From Chloroflexota bacterium (GTDB taxonomy: Bacteria > Chloroflexota > Dormibacteria > CF-121): a stretch of 6,782 nucleotides of DNA. The notes below the pieces were generated by a model. That model made no database searches and was not told the DNA's origin. It saw only the letters and a program-made list of their open reading frames with translations. The stretch spans positions 1 to 6,782 of the forward strand of contig VBFX01000122.1 in the NCBI GenBank assembly GCA_005889395.1. Reading direction: 5' to 3'. Numbering within the stretch: the stretch's first letter is position 1; each line of letters begins with the position of its first letter. This document shows positions 1-6,429 of this stretch, one piece after another. The position numbers were made by a program, and so were the translations under genes.

Positions 1-279
1 CGACCAGAGGTGGATCCCCCGGACGATGGCGCCGAAGGCGTCGTGCTCCTTGAGGTAGTTGAGGCTTTGCCAGGCCTCGGTCACGGAGGGGACGAACAGC
101 AGGGTGAGGAAGATGCCGGTGATCAGCTGAAGGAGGATCAACACCAGCGTGGCACTCCCCAGTGTGTAGAACCAGGCGCCGCGGACCGGCACCGCCTCGT
201 AGAGTCCCTTGCGCAGCAGGCTGCGAATCGCGGTACGTTCGTCGAACCAGTCGTAGGCGGCGCTGAGCCGGCGGCGCAC
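1..279 (-). CDS. Cytochrome b (b6/QcrB-type) N-terminus, partial at window edge
   Basis: This is the first 93 residues of a cytochrome b, the membrane subunit that oxidises quinol and carries two b hemes in bc1/b6f-type complexes; the gene continues past the left edge. It starts with GTG directly after the Rieske stop codon (TGA-GTG), with no gap. The N-terminus has the Y-D-W-F-D-E-R pattern (residues 9-15) typical of b6/QcrB-type proteins. A first membrane segment follows at about residues 37-62, containing the family Q-L-I-T-G motif (51-55), and then the conserved R-x-x-H of helix 2 (R87, H90), where H90 should be a heme ligand. Position after a Rieske gene is the standard order in bacterial operons. 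The remaining heme ligands and the quinol-site P-E-W motif lie outside the window, so whether it is split (b6 plus subunit IV) or full length cannot be decided. Confidence 0.9.
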   Translation of the reverse strand, partial: MRRRLSAAYDWFDERTAIRSLLRKGLYEAVPVRGAWFYTLGSATLVLILLQLITGIFLTLLFVPSVTEAWQSLNYLKEHDAFGAIVRGIHLWS

Positions 280-771
280 TCAGATTTCCTCGGTGAAGCG
301 GTTCTCGACGAAGAGCGTCGTGCCGTCGATGCGATGGACGTACTGGGGCAGCGGCTTCGGTGGCGGGCCGCCAACGTTTAAGCCGTTGATGTCGTACAGT
401 CCGCCGTGACAGGGGCAGAGGAACTGGCGGAGCGTGGGTTCCCAGCGCACCGGGCACTGCATGTGCGTACAGACGTTGGAGAAGATCTTCGTGTTCTCCC
501 CGCTCTTGACCACGTAGACGGCCAGGTTCTCCTCCGCCGTCGTCCAGACGTCCTGTGGGAAGGCGACCTCGAACTTGGTCGGCTCGCCGTCCGGCACGCC
601 AGCGATGTCGCCGACTTTTCGCCAGACGACCTGTTGCTGACGGAAGAGCGGAGAAATCAAGAACCCGACGATTGGAATGCCGAGCAGCACGGCGACCACG
701 GCGCCCGAAACTTGGGTGCCCACGAGGCCGAACTGGCGGCGGCTCAGCCGCCGTGGGTCACGATGCGCCAT
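280..771 (-). CDS. Rieske [2Fe-2S] iron-sulfur protein of a cytochrome bc-type complex
   Basis: This 163-residue protein passes electrons from quinol at cytochrome b to a cytochrome c-type acceptor, with its soluble domain on the outer face of the membrane. The N-terminus has a twin-arginine-like S-R-R-Q-F (residues 10-14) followed by one hydrophobic segment (about 18-42), so Tat-dependent insertion as a membrane anchor is likely. Cluster box I is C101-T-H103-M-Q-C106 and box II is C119-P-C121-H122-G-G. C101, H103, C119 and H122 are the expected cluster ligands, and C106/C121 the expected disulfide. The proline-rich loop G-P-P-P-K-P-L-P (135-142) is also present. Box II has Gly124 where high-potential Rieske proteins have Ser, while Tyr126 is kept; this suggests a lower redox potential of menaquinol type. 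The ATG lies within the end of the upstream small gene (14-base overlap), which implies translational coupling. Cytochrome b follows without a gap. Confidence 0.95.
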   Translation of the reverse strand: MAHRDPRRLSRRQFGLVGTQVSGAVVAVLLGIPIVGFLISPLFRQQQVVWRKVGDIAGVPDGEPTKFEVAFPQDVWTTAEENLAVYVVKSGENTKIFSNVCTHMQCPVRWEPTLRQFLCPCHGGLYDINGLNVGGPPPKPLPQYVHRIDGTTLFVENRFTEEI

Positions 772-994
772 AGCGAATGAATCCGTAGAGGACGCCCGCC
801 GTGCCCAGGACGATGAACAACAGCACCACCGTCACGGCGCCGCCGATCAGCCAGAAGGTGAGAGGGGTTTGACCGCGCGCCTGGCGAAACCATCGCACCA
901 GCCCAAAGGCGACGATGCCGACGAAGAGCAATGTGACGCCGATCATGACGGCGGAGATCAGCGCCAGGTAGAAGAAGGTCTGCAGCGAGCCCAT
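758..994 (-). CDS. Small two-helix membrane protein, possible subunit of the Rieske/cytochrome b complex
   Basis: This is a 78-residue protein I do not recognise. It is almost entirely membrane-embedded: helix 1 spans about residues 7-33, a short basic loop (R-W-F-R-Q-A-R, 34-40) follows, and helix 2 spans about 46-73, ending in R-Y-G-A-S. The loop charge predicts a hairpin with the loop in the cytoplasm and both ends outside. There are no cysteines or histidines, so it is unlikely to bind a heme or metal itself. The ATG overlaps the stop of the upstream bd-like gene (TAATG), and its own end overlaps the Rieske start by 14 bases. It is thus translationally locked between two respiratory genes, good evidence that it is real and works with them. 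A structural or assembly role in the complex is inference from position only. Confidence 0.8.
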   Translation of the reverse strand: MGSLQTFFYLALISAVMIGVTLLFVGIVAFGLVRWFRQARGQTPLTFWLIGGAVTVVLLFIVLGTAGVLYGFIRYGAS

Positions 995-2235
995 TACGGA
1001 TAAAAGCCTTTCGACGGGGCCTGGAAGATCCCGTAGCTGTCCGACTCCTTCATGACGCCGTAGATGGTGTAATCGCTGCGCGCGGTCGTCCGGATGACGC
1101 CCATCAGGAGGAACAAGAGCAGCGCGCTGGCACCGGTCACGGCGAGCGTCACCTGGCTGGAGCGCCGAAGATCCTGGGTCCGAGTGCGCGCTCGGGGCCG
1201 CGAGATGAGCCAGTGGAGGAGGCTCAGCACTACCGCAGCGCCGAGCGCCAGGTAGCGCAGCCAGAACATGCCTTTCGGATAGAGCGCGGCCGGCGCCATC
1301 GTGATCAACGATGCCACGGTTACCAGGACGGTGAGGATGGGCCCGGCCGCCGTCGATCGGGACTGCCAGAAGTAGAGGTTGCTGCCAACCAGGAGGATCG
1401 CGATGAAGGTCGCCTGCACCAACCAGAGCCAGGCGAAGGGCCCCTCAAGCGAGTAGTGGAACGCGCCGGGAGAGGCCTGCTTGATGCTTTCCACGAAGAC
1501 CGCTCCCAGCATTACCTGGACGGCGAGCGTGACGAACCCCACCACCAGGCTGGTGCGCGCCGCCCAGTGGAAATAGACGCGGTTGGCGGGCAGGCGGCTG
1601 GCGGCCGCATACACGGCGGCCACCGCGGCGATGAAGAACGAAGCCCACGACAGGTTGCCGACGAAGCGATGGCCGAGCTCGGGCCAGTAGGAGGGATTGA
1701 AGAAGGCGCTTAAGCCCTGGCCGGCCCGCGGCGTAAGGAGATAGCTATCGAGGGCCACGATGATGAAGAGAAAGATGTGCTCCGTGGCGGCCGTGGCGTA
1801 GCCGATCAGGATATGAGCTCCCTTGCGCAGCCGGAAGCGGTCCCAGCGGAGGTTGTAGAGGAGGATCCCGCCCAGTGTCAGGAACCAGATGCTGAAGGCG
1901 ACCACCGCCGGCCAGAAGAAGAGCGTGATGAGCGTCACGAAGAATGTCGGGTAGAGCGCCGTCAGGACGATAACGGCGAACCCGCCCAACGTGGCGCCCA
2001 GGCTGAAGATCTTGAGGTTGACGTTGCCCAGGGAGCGGGCAAGCCGTTCATACCGGGGGTCCTCTCGGCGGAGGCCGATCCACTCGTAGGTCGGCCCCAG
2101 CACGAGGGCGCCCATCGTGAAGGAGCCAAAAATGATGTGGATCAGGAAGAAGGTGCCGACGGCCCAACGGTTGGTGATGAAGGGCAGCTGGATCCCCGGC
2201 TGAGACGAGGTTGCGAGGAGGCCGGCAATCGCCAT
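994..2235 (-). CDS. Cytochrome bd superfamily subunit I-like membrane protein
   Basis: This 413-residue protein has about nine or ten predicted membrane helices and resembles subunit I (CydA) of the cytochrome bd oxidase superfamily, though distantly. Supporting features are a histidine in the first helix (H33 in F-L-I-H-I-I-F-G), where CydA has its b595 ligand; G-H189-R-F-V-G-N entering a mid-protein helix, near the CydA b558 histidine; E152-H153 in helix 4; and a C-terminal I-R-T-T-A-R-x-x-Y-T-I-Y-G segment (381-393) resembling the R-x-P-W-T-x-Y-G end of CydA relatives. The usual quinol-binding Q-loop is not recognisable; the corresponding stretch (about 249-266) is short. There is no cysteine and no CxxCH, so no heme c. 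No subunit II gene is visible. The gene starts 7 bases after the permease stop and ends overlapping the next start (TAATG). Whether it reduces oxygen or has become an electron-transfer subunit of the adjacent Rieske/cytochrome b complex is open. Confidence 0.68.
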   Translation of the reverse strand: MAIAGLLATSSQPGIQLPFITNRWAVGTFFLIHIIFGSFTMGALVLGPTYEWIGLRREDPRYERLARSLGNVNLKIFSLGATLGGFAVIVLTALYPTFFVTLITLFFWPAVVAFSIWFLTLGGILLYNLRWDRFRLRKGAHILIGYATAATEHIFLFIIVALDSYLLTPRAGQGLSAFFNPSYWPELGHRFVGNLSWASFFIAAVAAVYAAASRLPANRVYFHWAARTSLVVGFVTLAVQVMLGAVFVESIKQASPGAFHYSLEGPFAWLWLVQATFIAILLVGSNLYFWQSRSTAAGPILTVLVTVASLITMAPAALYPKGMFWLRYLALGAAVVLSLLHWLISRPRARTRTQDLRRSSQVTLAVTGASALLLFLLMGVIRTTARSDYTIYGVMKESDSYGIFQAPSKGFYP

Positions 2236-2242
2236 CGGGCGG

Positions 2243-2950
2243 TCAGTCCGCTTCGAGGACGCGCTGGCCGAGGCGACCCGTGAGGCCCGCGGCGCCCACG
2301 AGGAAGCCGAAACCGCCGAGCAGCGTCTCCCAGGCCAGCAGGTTGGGCTGGCCGCCGAGCGCGCCCACGAGCGATTCGTGCAGGTAACTGAACGGAAGGA
2401 GGCGCGAGACCGCGAGCAGCGCCGGCTCGGTCAACGCGGTGAAGACCCCGGACAAGAACAACAGCGGTAGCAGAACGATGAAGACGTAGAGCATCACCTC
2501 GCCGGGCGAGTCGGAGAGCGTGCTGGCGACAGCGCCCATCAAGTTGCCGATCAGGAGCACTCCGACAGTGCTCAACACGAGTGCCGGCCACCAGGTGGCT
2601 TGCGACGGGTGTCGAAGTGCGATCAGCACCAGCACCGAGGTGAGCTGCAGCAAGTCGATGACCGCGTTAGTCGAGAGGCGCTCGATCAACAGCCGCCCCG
2701 GCGTAACCGGCAGCGTTCGATAGCGCAGGGTCAGACCGCTCTGGCGCTCGCGGGTCAAGACCGCGCCCGCTCCGAGCGCTCCAATGATCGCGATCAGCAT
2801 CGTCAGGGTCACGGCCGCGTACACGGGCGGCGCGGCGATCACGAGCGGGACACCAAAAACAAGCGGAAAGGCGAGCTTGATCACCAGCGCGCTGCGCCGC
2901 TGGGCAAACTCCACCAGCTCTCGCTGCCAGATCGTCCCGGCCAGCATCAT
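2243..2950 (-). CDS. ABC-2 type transporter permease
   Basis: This 235-residue integral membrane protein is the channel half of an ABC exporter. Six membrane segments can be seen at roughly residues 21-40, 43-65, 95-112, 121-145, 151-172 and 207-224. Between segments 2 and 3 lies the amphipathic R-E-R-Q-S-G-L-T-L-R-Y-R-T-L-P-V-T-P stretch (67-84), the coupling region typical of ABC-2 permeases. The segment L-F-L-S-G-V-F (164-170), followed by R-L-L-P-F-S-Y-L (183-190), is the usual ABC-2 C-terminal signature. The size is close to that of CcmB heme-exporter subunits (about 220 residues), but the motifs look more like general ABC-2 permeases. The partner ATPase ends 31 bases upstream. Two consecutive ATG codons open the frame; the first is used here. 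The substrate cannot be read from the sequence. The position in front of respiratory genes suggests a role in cofactor supply or assembly, as inference. Confidence 0.88.
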   Translation of the reverse strand: MMLAGTIWQRELVEFAQRRSALVIKLAFPLVFGVPLVIAAPPVYAAVTLTMLIAIIGALGAGAVLTRERQSGLTLRYRTLPVTPGRLLIERLSTNAVIDLLQLTSVLVLIALRHPSQATWWPALVLSTVGVLLIGNLMGAVASTLSDSPGEVMLYVFIVLLPLLFLSGVFTALTEPALLAVSRLLPFSYLHESLVGALGGQPNLLAWETLLGGFGFLVGAAGLTGRLGQRVLEAD

Positions 2951-2981
2951 CAGCGCGCCCCGGTGTGGAAAGGCGCGCGTG

Positions 2982-3938
2982 TCATCGATGAACCGCCGGC
3001 AACGCGACGCCGGTCAGCTTCAGGAAGACATCGCCGAGGTGGGGCCGGCGAACCCGCATGTTGCTCACCAGGTCCGCGGTGCCGTTGAGCACCGCCAGCA
3101 CCTGTGCTGGGTTGGCGCCGCGCGAAAGGATGATGTGCACCGTATCGCCCTCGACGTTCGCCGCCTCAACGCCGGCCAACGCGCGAAGGCTCTCCAGGTT
3201 GATCGGAGAGTTCATCTGAAGCTCGACTTCCTTGGACCCGGCGACCTCGGTCAGCAGTTCGGGGACGTGGCCCTCGCGAATCAGCCGGCCATCGTGCAGG
3301 AAGATCACGTAGTCACACAGCCGCTCGGCGAGGTGCACGTCGTTGGTCGCCAGGACCACCGCCGTGCCGGTCAGGCTGAGCAGCTGAAGCCGCTCGATCA
3401 GGTCGAGCTCGGCGCGGTAATCGAGGGCAAGCGTGGGCTCATCCAGCAGCAGGATGGATGGGCGGTGCACCAGCGCCTCGACGAGGTTGAGCTTTCGCTT
3501 CATTCCCAGCGAGTACTCGACGACCAGCTGGTCGCGGGCGTCCCACAGGCCGCACCACCGGAACAACTCGTCGAGCCGGTCACGGGCGAGCTCATCGGCG
3601 AGCCCGAACTGGTGCGCGAAGAACCAGGCATTTTGATAGCCGGTCATCTTGTCGAAATGCGCCGGCTGGTCGAGCATGACCCCGAGCCGCCGCCGCACCG
3701 ACGGGTCATGTGGATTTGCGTTGCCGAACCAGCTGACCTGCCCGGCCGTCGGCGTCGCCGCGGTCGCCAGCATGCGAAGCAGGGTCGTCTTCCCCGAGCC
3801 GTTCGGTCCCATCAGGCCCATGACCTCACCGGCGGCGAGCTGGAGCGTGATGTCGAAGACGCCCTTCCCTCCGCGGTAGGCGCGCGTCAGGCCGGTCGCG
3901 ATCAGCGGGCTAGGCTCGGAAGCCGTATCGGCCTTCAT
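2982..3938 (-). CDS. ABC transporter ATP-binding protein with C-terminal accessory domain
   Basis: This 318-residue cytoplasmic ATPase powers the permease encoded next. Numbered from the chosen start, it has Walker A G-P-N-G-S-G-K50-T-T (44-52), Q-loop Q91 in L-D-Q-P, a degenerate signature Y-S-L-G-M-K (142-147) in place of L-S-G-G-Q, Walker B I-L-L-L-D-E167-P (162-168) and D-loop L-A-L-D (170-173). The switch histidine is replaced: the sequence reads L-A-T-N199-D-V, where A-T-H-D is usual. Residues from about 230 form a C-terminal domain ending in P-H-L-G-D-V-F-L-K-L-T-G, the ending common in ABC-2 export ATPases. The ATG at 3938 is preferred because the upstream gene ends at 3910 (29-base overlap) and the domain begins soon after. 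A further ATG at 3977 has a good AAAGG at 3984-3988 but would add 13 low-complexity residues and give a 68-base overlap. Substrate unknown. Confidence 0.9.
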   Translation of the reverse strand: MKADTASEPSPLIATGLTRAYRGGKGVFDITLQLAAGEVMGLMGPNGSGKTTLLRMLATAATPTAGQVSWFGNANPHDPSVRRRLGVMLDQPAHFDKMTGYQNAWFFAHQFGLADELARDRLDELFRWCGLWDARDQLVVEYSLGMKRKLNLVEALVHRPSILLLDEPTLALDYRAELDLIERLQLLSLTGTAVVLATNDVHLAERLCDYVIFLHDGRLIREGHVPELLTEVAGSKEVELQMNSPINLESLRALAGVEAANVEGDTVHIILSRGANPAQVLAVLNGTADLVSNMRVRRPHLGDVFLKLTGVALPAVHR

Positions 3939-6429
3939 GAAAATCGCCGGTCTCGATCCACTTCTGGATGACGACATCCATCACCTTTGTCGTGACCCGC
4001 TCCTCGCCGAGCGCCTGGGCGTTGCCCTCGACCGCGGCCATCACCTGTCCTTTGACAAACGGCGGCATGTTCTCGAGCCGCTTCTCGGCATCCGCTTCCC
4101 AGGGCATCTGTGGGCCCTTCTCCTGCAGCGCCTTCGAGACTTCGTCCCACATCTCGAACTTGACGTCCATCGCTTCGGGGGTGATCACCGGGCCGAGCCC
4201 CTTCTTGGCCGCCGTCCACTCGACCCGCCAGCGACTCAGCTCCCGGCAATAGGAGGGCAAGTTGGCGAGACGTGCCTCCGCTTCGGGCGACCAGGAGAAA
4301 TGATGCTCGAACGTTTTGGGGCTGAGCGGGTGTCCGTAGCCGATCTTGATCCCCAGCCGCTCGAGGAAGGCGGCATTGATCGCCTCCGAGGTTCGCGCGG
4401 CCCGGGATTCGGCGGCGTGCTGGGCGAGCTCGCGGGCGCGTGAGGGGTCGAACTTTTCCTCGGCGCGGATCTCGACCTCGTTGAGTCGTCGGACTCCATC
4501 CTCGGTCCAGCCGGGTGCGGGCTCGCGCGGGCCGGCGCCGTTCCCGTCCGGGTGTCCATGCACTTTCATGGCGGCTTCGACCACCTCGGGTGCGTGCGCC
4601 TTGAGCGCCTGGTCCATCATCATCCGGGCGTCCACGAGCCCGCCTTCGACGACATCGCGGGTGATCGTTTCGGCGCGGATCTTGCGCGCGAACTCCTCGA
4701 CTTTGGTGCGGGCCATCATCCGCATGAAGCCGCCCGGCACGCGCTCCATACGCGCGGCCGCCTCGTCGGTCCAGGTCAGCGGCGCCTCTCCCGCCGGCTT
4801 GGGCGCCGCGGGCAGGGTGTCGCTGACGACCTCCGCGACCGGCCCGTAGGCCTCGTCCAAGTTGGCGTCGGCGAAGTCTCGGGTGATGCTGGGAAGCCGC
4901 TGCACCCGGGCGATCTTTTCGATGCGCGCCTTCACGCGGCGCCGCTCGTACCCCTTGGGGACGCGGTTAAGAATCTCCTTGGCTTCAGCGGTCCACTTGA
5001 CCTTGAAGCCGTCGAACGCCTCTTCCTCCTCGGTGCCTCCCTCTCTGGTGGCGGCCGCGGCAACGGCGGCCTTGTCAACCGGCTGGAAGCTGGTGCCCGC
5101 GCAGACCGGGCATTCCTGCGGCTTTTCTACCCGCGCCGGTCGCCCGCACCGGCGACAGATCCAGGTGGCGGAGCTCTCGCCGCCGTTCATCGCGGCCTTC
5201 GCCCGAGATGGTTCGACACCCATCGCGCGGGCCGCGTGCTCGGGCATAACCTCGGACACGGCGAGGTCGATGATCGATGAGCTGATCACGGAGTGCCCGC
5301 GCTCCATCGCGTAGCGGCAGATGGCCGTGCGGGTGATCGCGCGAAAGGCGGCGGGAACCCGCTCCATGCGCGCTTCAGCCTCCTCCGTCCAGGTCACGCT
5401 CGCCTCCGCCTGCACGTCGACAGGCGGCACGAAGGTGCGGCTCGACAGCAGGACGCTGACGGGCGCCAGACGAAGCAGGTTGTCGGTGTTGCTCCCCAGG
5501 TCCATCTGGGCTGCCGAGTGGACGCCGATGCGCCCGATCACGAGCAGCCATGGTGGGTCCTGGCGGACGTGCTGCAGGACCTTCTTGAAGGCCTTGCCGT
5601 CGAAGAGCGTGGTTTTGATCTCGACCCCCTCGTCGCGCGCCACGGATTGGGCCACCCGCAAGTGGGACTCATAGATCTTGGCGAGGCCGGTGTCGATGAT
5701 CTCTTCGTGCAGCTGTTCCTGCTCCTTGAACCGGAACACCTTCGATGCTTCAGCCGAGAGCACGTCGACGATGCCGTTGAACATCGCGTAGTGGAGGTAT
5801 GGGTCGTAGACCGAGACGGCTTCGACCTGCTTCTCGAAAACACGCGCGAGGTCGATCGCGGTCCGCAACCCGGCGAAGGACTGGGGACTGCCGTCGATGG
5901 CGACCACGATCCGGTTGGAGGCATCGTCTCGAAATGGATGGATCTCCCGCACCACGAGGGAGTCGACTCGGATGCGGCGGACGACGCGGTCGGTCACACT
6001 GCCGACCATGCTGTCCTTCACGGCGCCCATGCCAAGCGCCCCCAGCACCACCAGGTCGTAGTCGGATGCGGCGATATCGTCGACCAGGCATTCCCAGTTC
6101 TTGCCGTCGAACGTCTTGTACTCGAACGGCAGGCCGGCGCGATCGCAGGCGGTCTTCATCACGTCCAGGTAGGAATCAGAGATCAACTGCAGGCCGCGCG
6201 TGATCAGCGAGTCATGGATCTTGCGCTGGCGCTCGAGTTCCTGCTCGTGCTGATACTCCTCCGGCAGCGTGTACTCCATCTGCTTGAAGCGCACGTCGTG
6301 CATCCGGGCGGCGTAGACGTGGCTGCCCACCAGCGTTGCCTTCGTGACGCCGGCCAGCCGGACCGCCACCTCGATTGCGGCGTTGGAGTGGTCAGAGTTA
6401 TCAAGGGGGACGTAGATTTTCCGGTACAC
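3910..6429 (-). CDS. Tandem universal stress protein fused to a zinc ribbon and PCP_red-like repeats
   Basis: This 839-residue soluble protein begins with two USP domains (about 1-161 and 172-330). Each ends in the ATP-binding pattern G-2x-G-9x-G-S: G130/G133/G143-S144 and G299/G302/G312-S313. Both also carry an F-D-G-K motif (107-110, 276-279), so they look like a duplication with ATP binding retained. After that comes a unit starting V-T-W-T-E-E-A (345-396) that resembles PCP_red, the small domain found in protochlorophyllide reductase (BchB/ChlB), then a four-cysteine zinc ribbon (C425-x2-C428, C440-x2-C443). Further W-[TS]-x-x-A units begin at W479, W553, W641, W713 and W777. A typical USP is about 140-160 residues, so this is a large and unusual fusion. 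There is no signal peptide or membrane segment. The start is a GTG with GGGAGGGAG six bases upstream, and the N-terminus (Y-R-K-I-Y-V-P-L-D) is canonical for USP. It heads the operon; a regulatory or assembly role for the respiratory genes is inference. Confidence 0.9.
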   Translation of the reverse strand: MYRKIYVPLDNSDHSNAAIEVAVRLAGVTKATLVGSHVYAARMHDVRFKQMEYTLPEEYQHEQELERQRKIHDSLITRGLQLISDSYLDVMKTACDRAGLPFEYKTFDGKNWECLVDDIAASDYDLVVLGALGMGAVKDSMVGSVTDRVVRRIRVDSLVVREIHPFRDDASNRIVVAIDGSPQSFAGLRTAIDLARVFEKQVEAVSVYDPYLHYAMFNGIVDVLSAEASKVFRFKEQEQLHEEIIDTGLAKIYESHLRVAQSVARDEGVEIKTTLFDGKAFKKVLQHVRQDPPWLLVIGRIGVHSAAQMDLGSNTDNLLRLAPVSVLLSSRTFVPPVDVQAEASVTWTEEAEARMERVPAAFRAITRTAICRYAMERGHSVISSSIIDLAVSEVMPEHAARAMGVEPSRAKAAMNGGESSATWICRRCGRPARVEKPQECPVCAGTSFQPVDKAAVAAAATREGGTEEEEAFDGFKVKWTAEAKEILNRVPKGYERRRVKARIEKIARVQRLPSITRDFADANLDEAYGPVAEVVSDTLPAAPKPAGEAPLTWTDEAAARMERVPGGFMRMMARTKVEEFARKIRAETITRDVVEGGLVDARMMMDQALKAHAPEVVEAAMKVHGHPDGNGAGPREPAPGWTEDGVRRLNEVEIRAEEKFDPSRARELAQHAAESRAARTSEAINAAFLERLGIKIGYGHPLSPKTFEHHFSWSPEAEARLANLPSYCRELSRWRVEWTAAKKGLGPVITPEAMDVKFEMWDEVSKALQEKGPQMPWEADAEKRLENMPPFVKGQVMAAVEGNAQALGEERVTTKVMDVVIQKWIETGDFHEGRYGFRA
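3949..5391 (-). repeat. Six diverged PCP_red-like protein repeats inside the USP-fusion gene
   Basis: About six copies of a roughly 50-57 residue unit are encoded here, starting at residues 347, 479, 553, 641, 713 and 777 of the USP-fusion protein. The shared pattern is W-[TS]-x-x-A-x-x-R-[ML]-x-x-[VLM]-P, then a helix rich in R/K, then I-T or V-T/V-I-T and a closing helix. The fourth copy (641) is the most diverged and lacks the proline. The sixth begins M-P-W-E-A-D-A. Similarity is at protein level only; I see no long identical DNA stretches, so this is old duplication rather than a recent tandem expansion. Confidence 0.7.
5095..5163 (-). other. Zinc ribbon (rubredoxin-like) segment within the USP-fusion protein
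   Basis: Residues 423-445 read W-I-C-R-R-C-G-R, then about ten residues, then E-C-P-V-C-A. The two C-x2-C pairs (C425/C428 and C440/C443) form a compact four-cysteine site like the zinc ribbons and rubredoxin-like knuckles found in rubrerythrins. It lies in a flexible region between the first and second PCP_red-like units. It could bind zinc structurally or iron for electron transfer; the sequence cannot distinguish these. Confidence 0.75.

Noticed and set aside
1213..2283. Two plus-strand open frames opposite the bd-like gene
   Set aside because: Translations are extremely charged and low in hydrophobic residues, the expected mirror image of a membrane protein gene.
2243..3938. Naming the ABC pair as CcmA/CcmB heme exporter
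   Set aside because: Size and context fit loosely, but the permease motifs are those of general ABC-2 exporters and no other cytochrome c maturation gene is in the window.
2784..3971. Long open frame on the plus strand (395 codons) opposite the ABC genes
   Set aside because: It is antisense to an ATPase with clear Walker motifs, and its translation is rich in R, H, Q and A without any recognisable domain. High GC content leaves such antisense frames open by chance.
3939..3977. Upstream ATG for the ABC ATPase at 3977
   Set aside because: It has a fair Shine-Dalgarno-like AAAGG but adds a Ser/Arg-rich leader not seen in the family and would overlap the USP-fusion gene by 68 bases. It remains possible.
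3910..6429. Chlorophyll or bacteriochlorophyll synthesis locus
   Set aside because: The PCP_red-like units alone are not evidence for it: no BchL, BchN or BchB catalytic parts are present.
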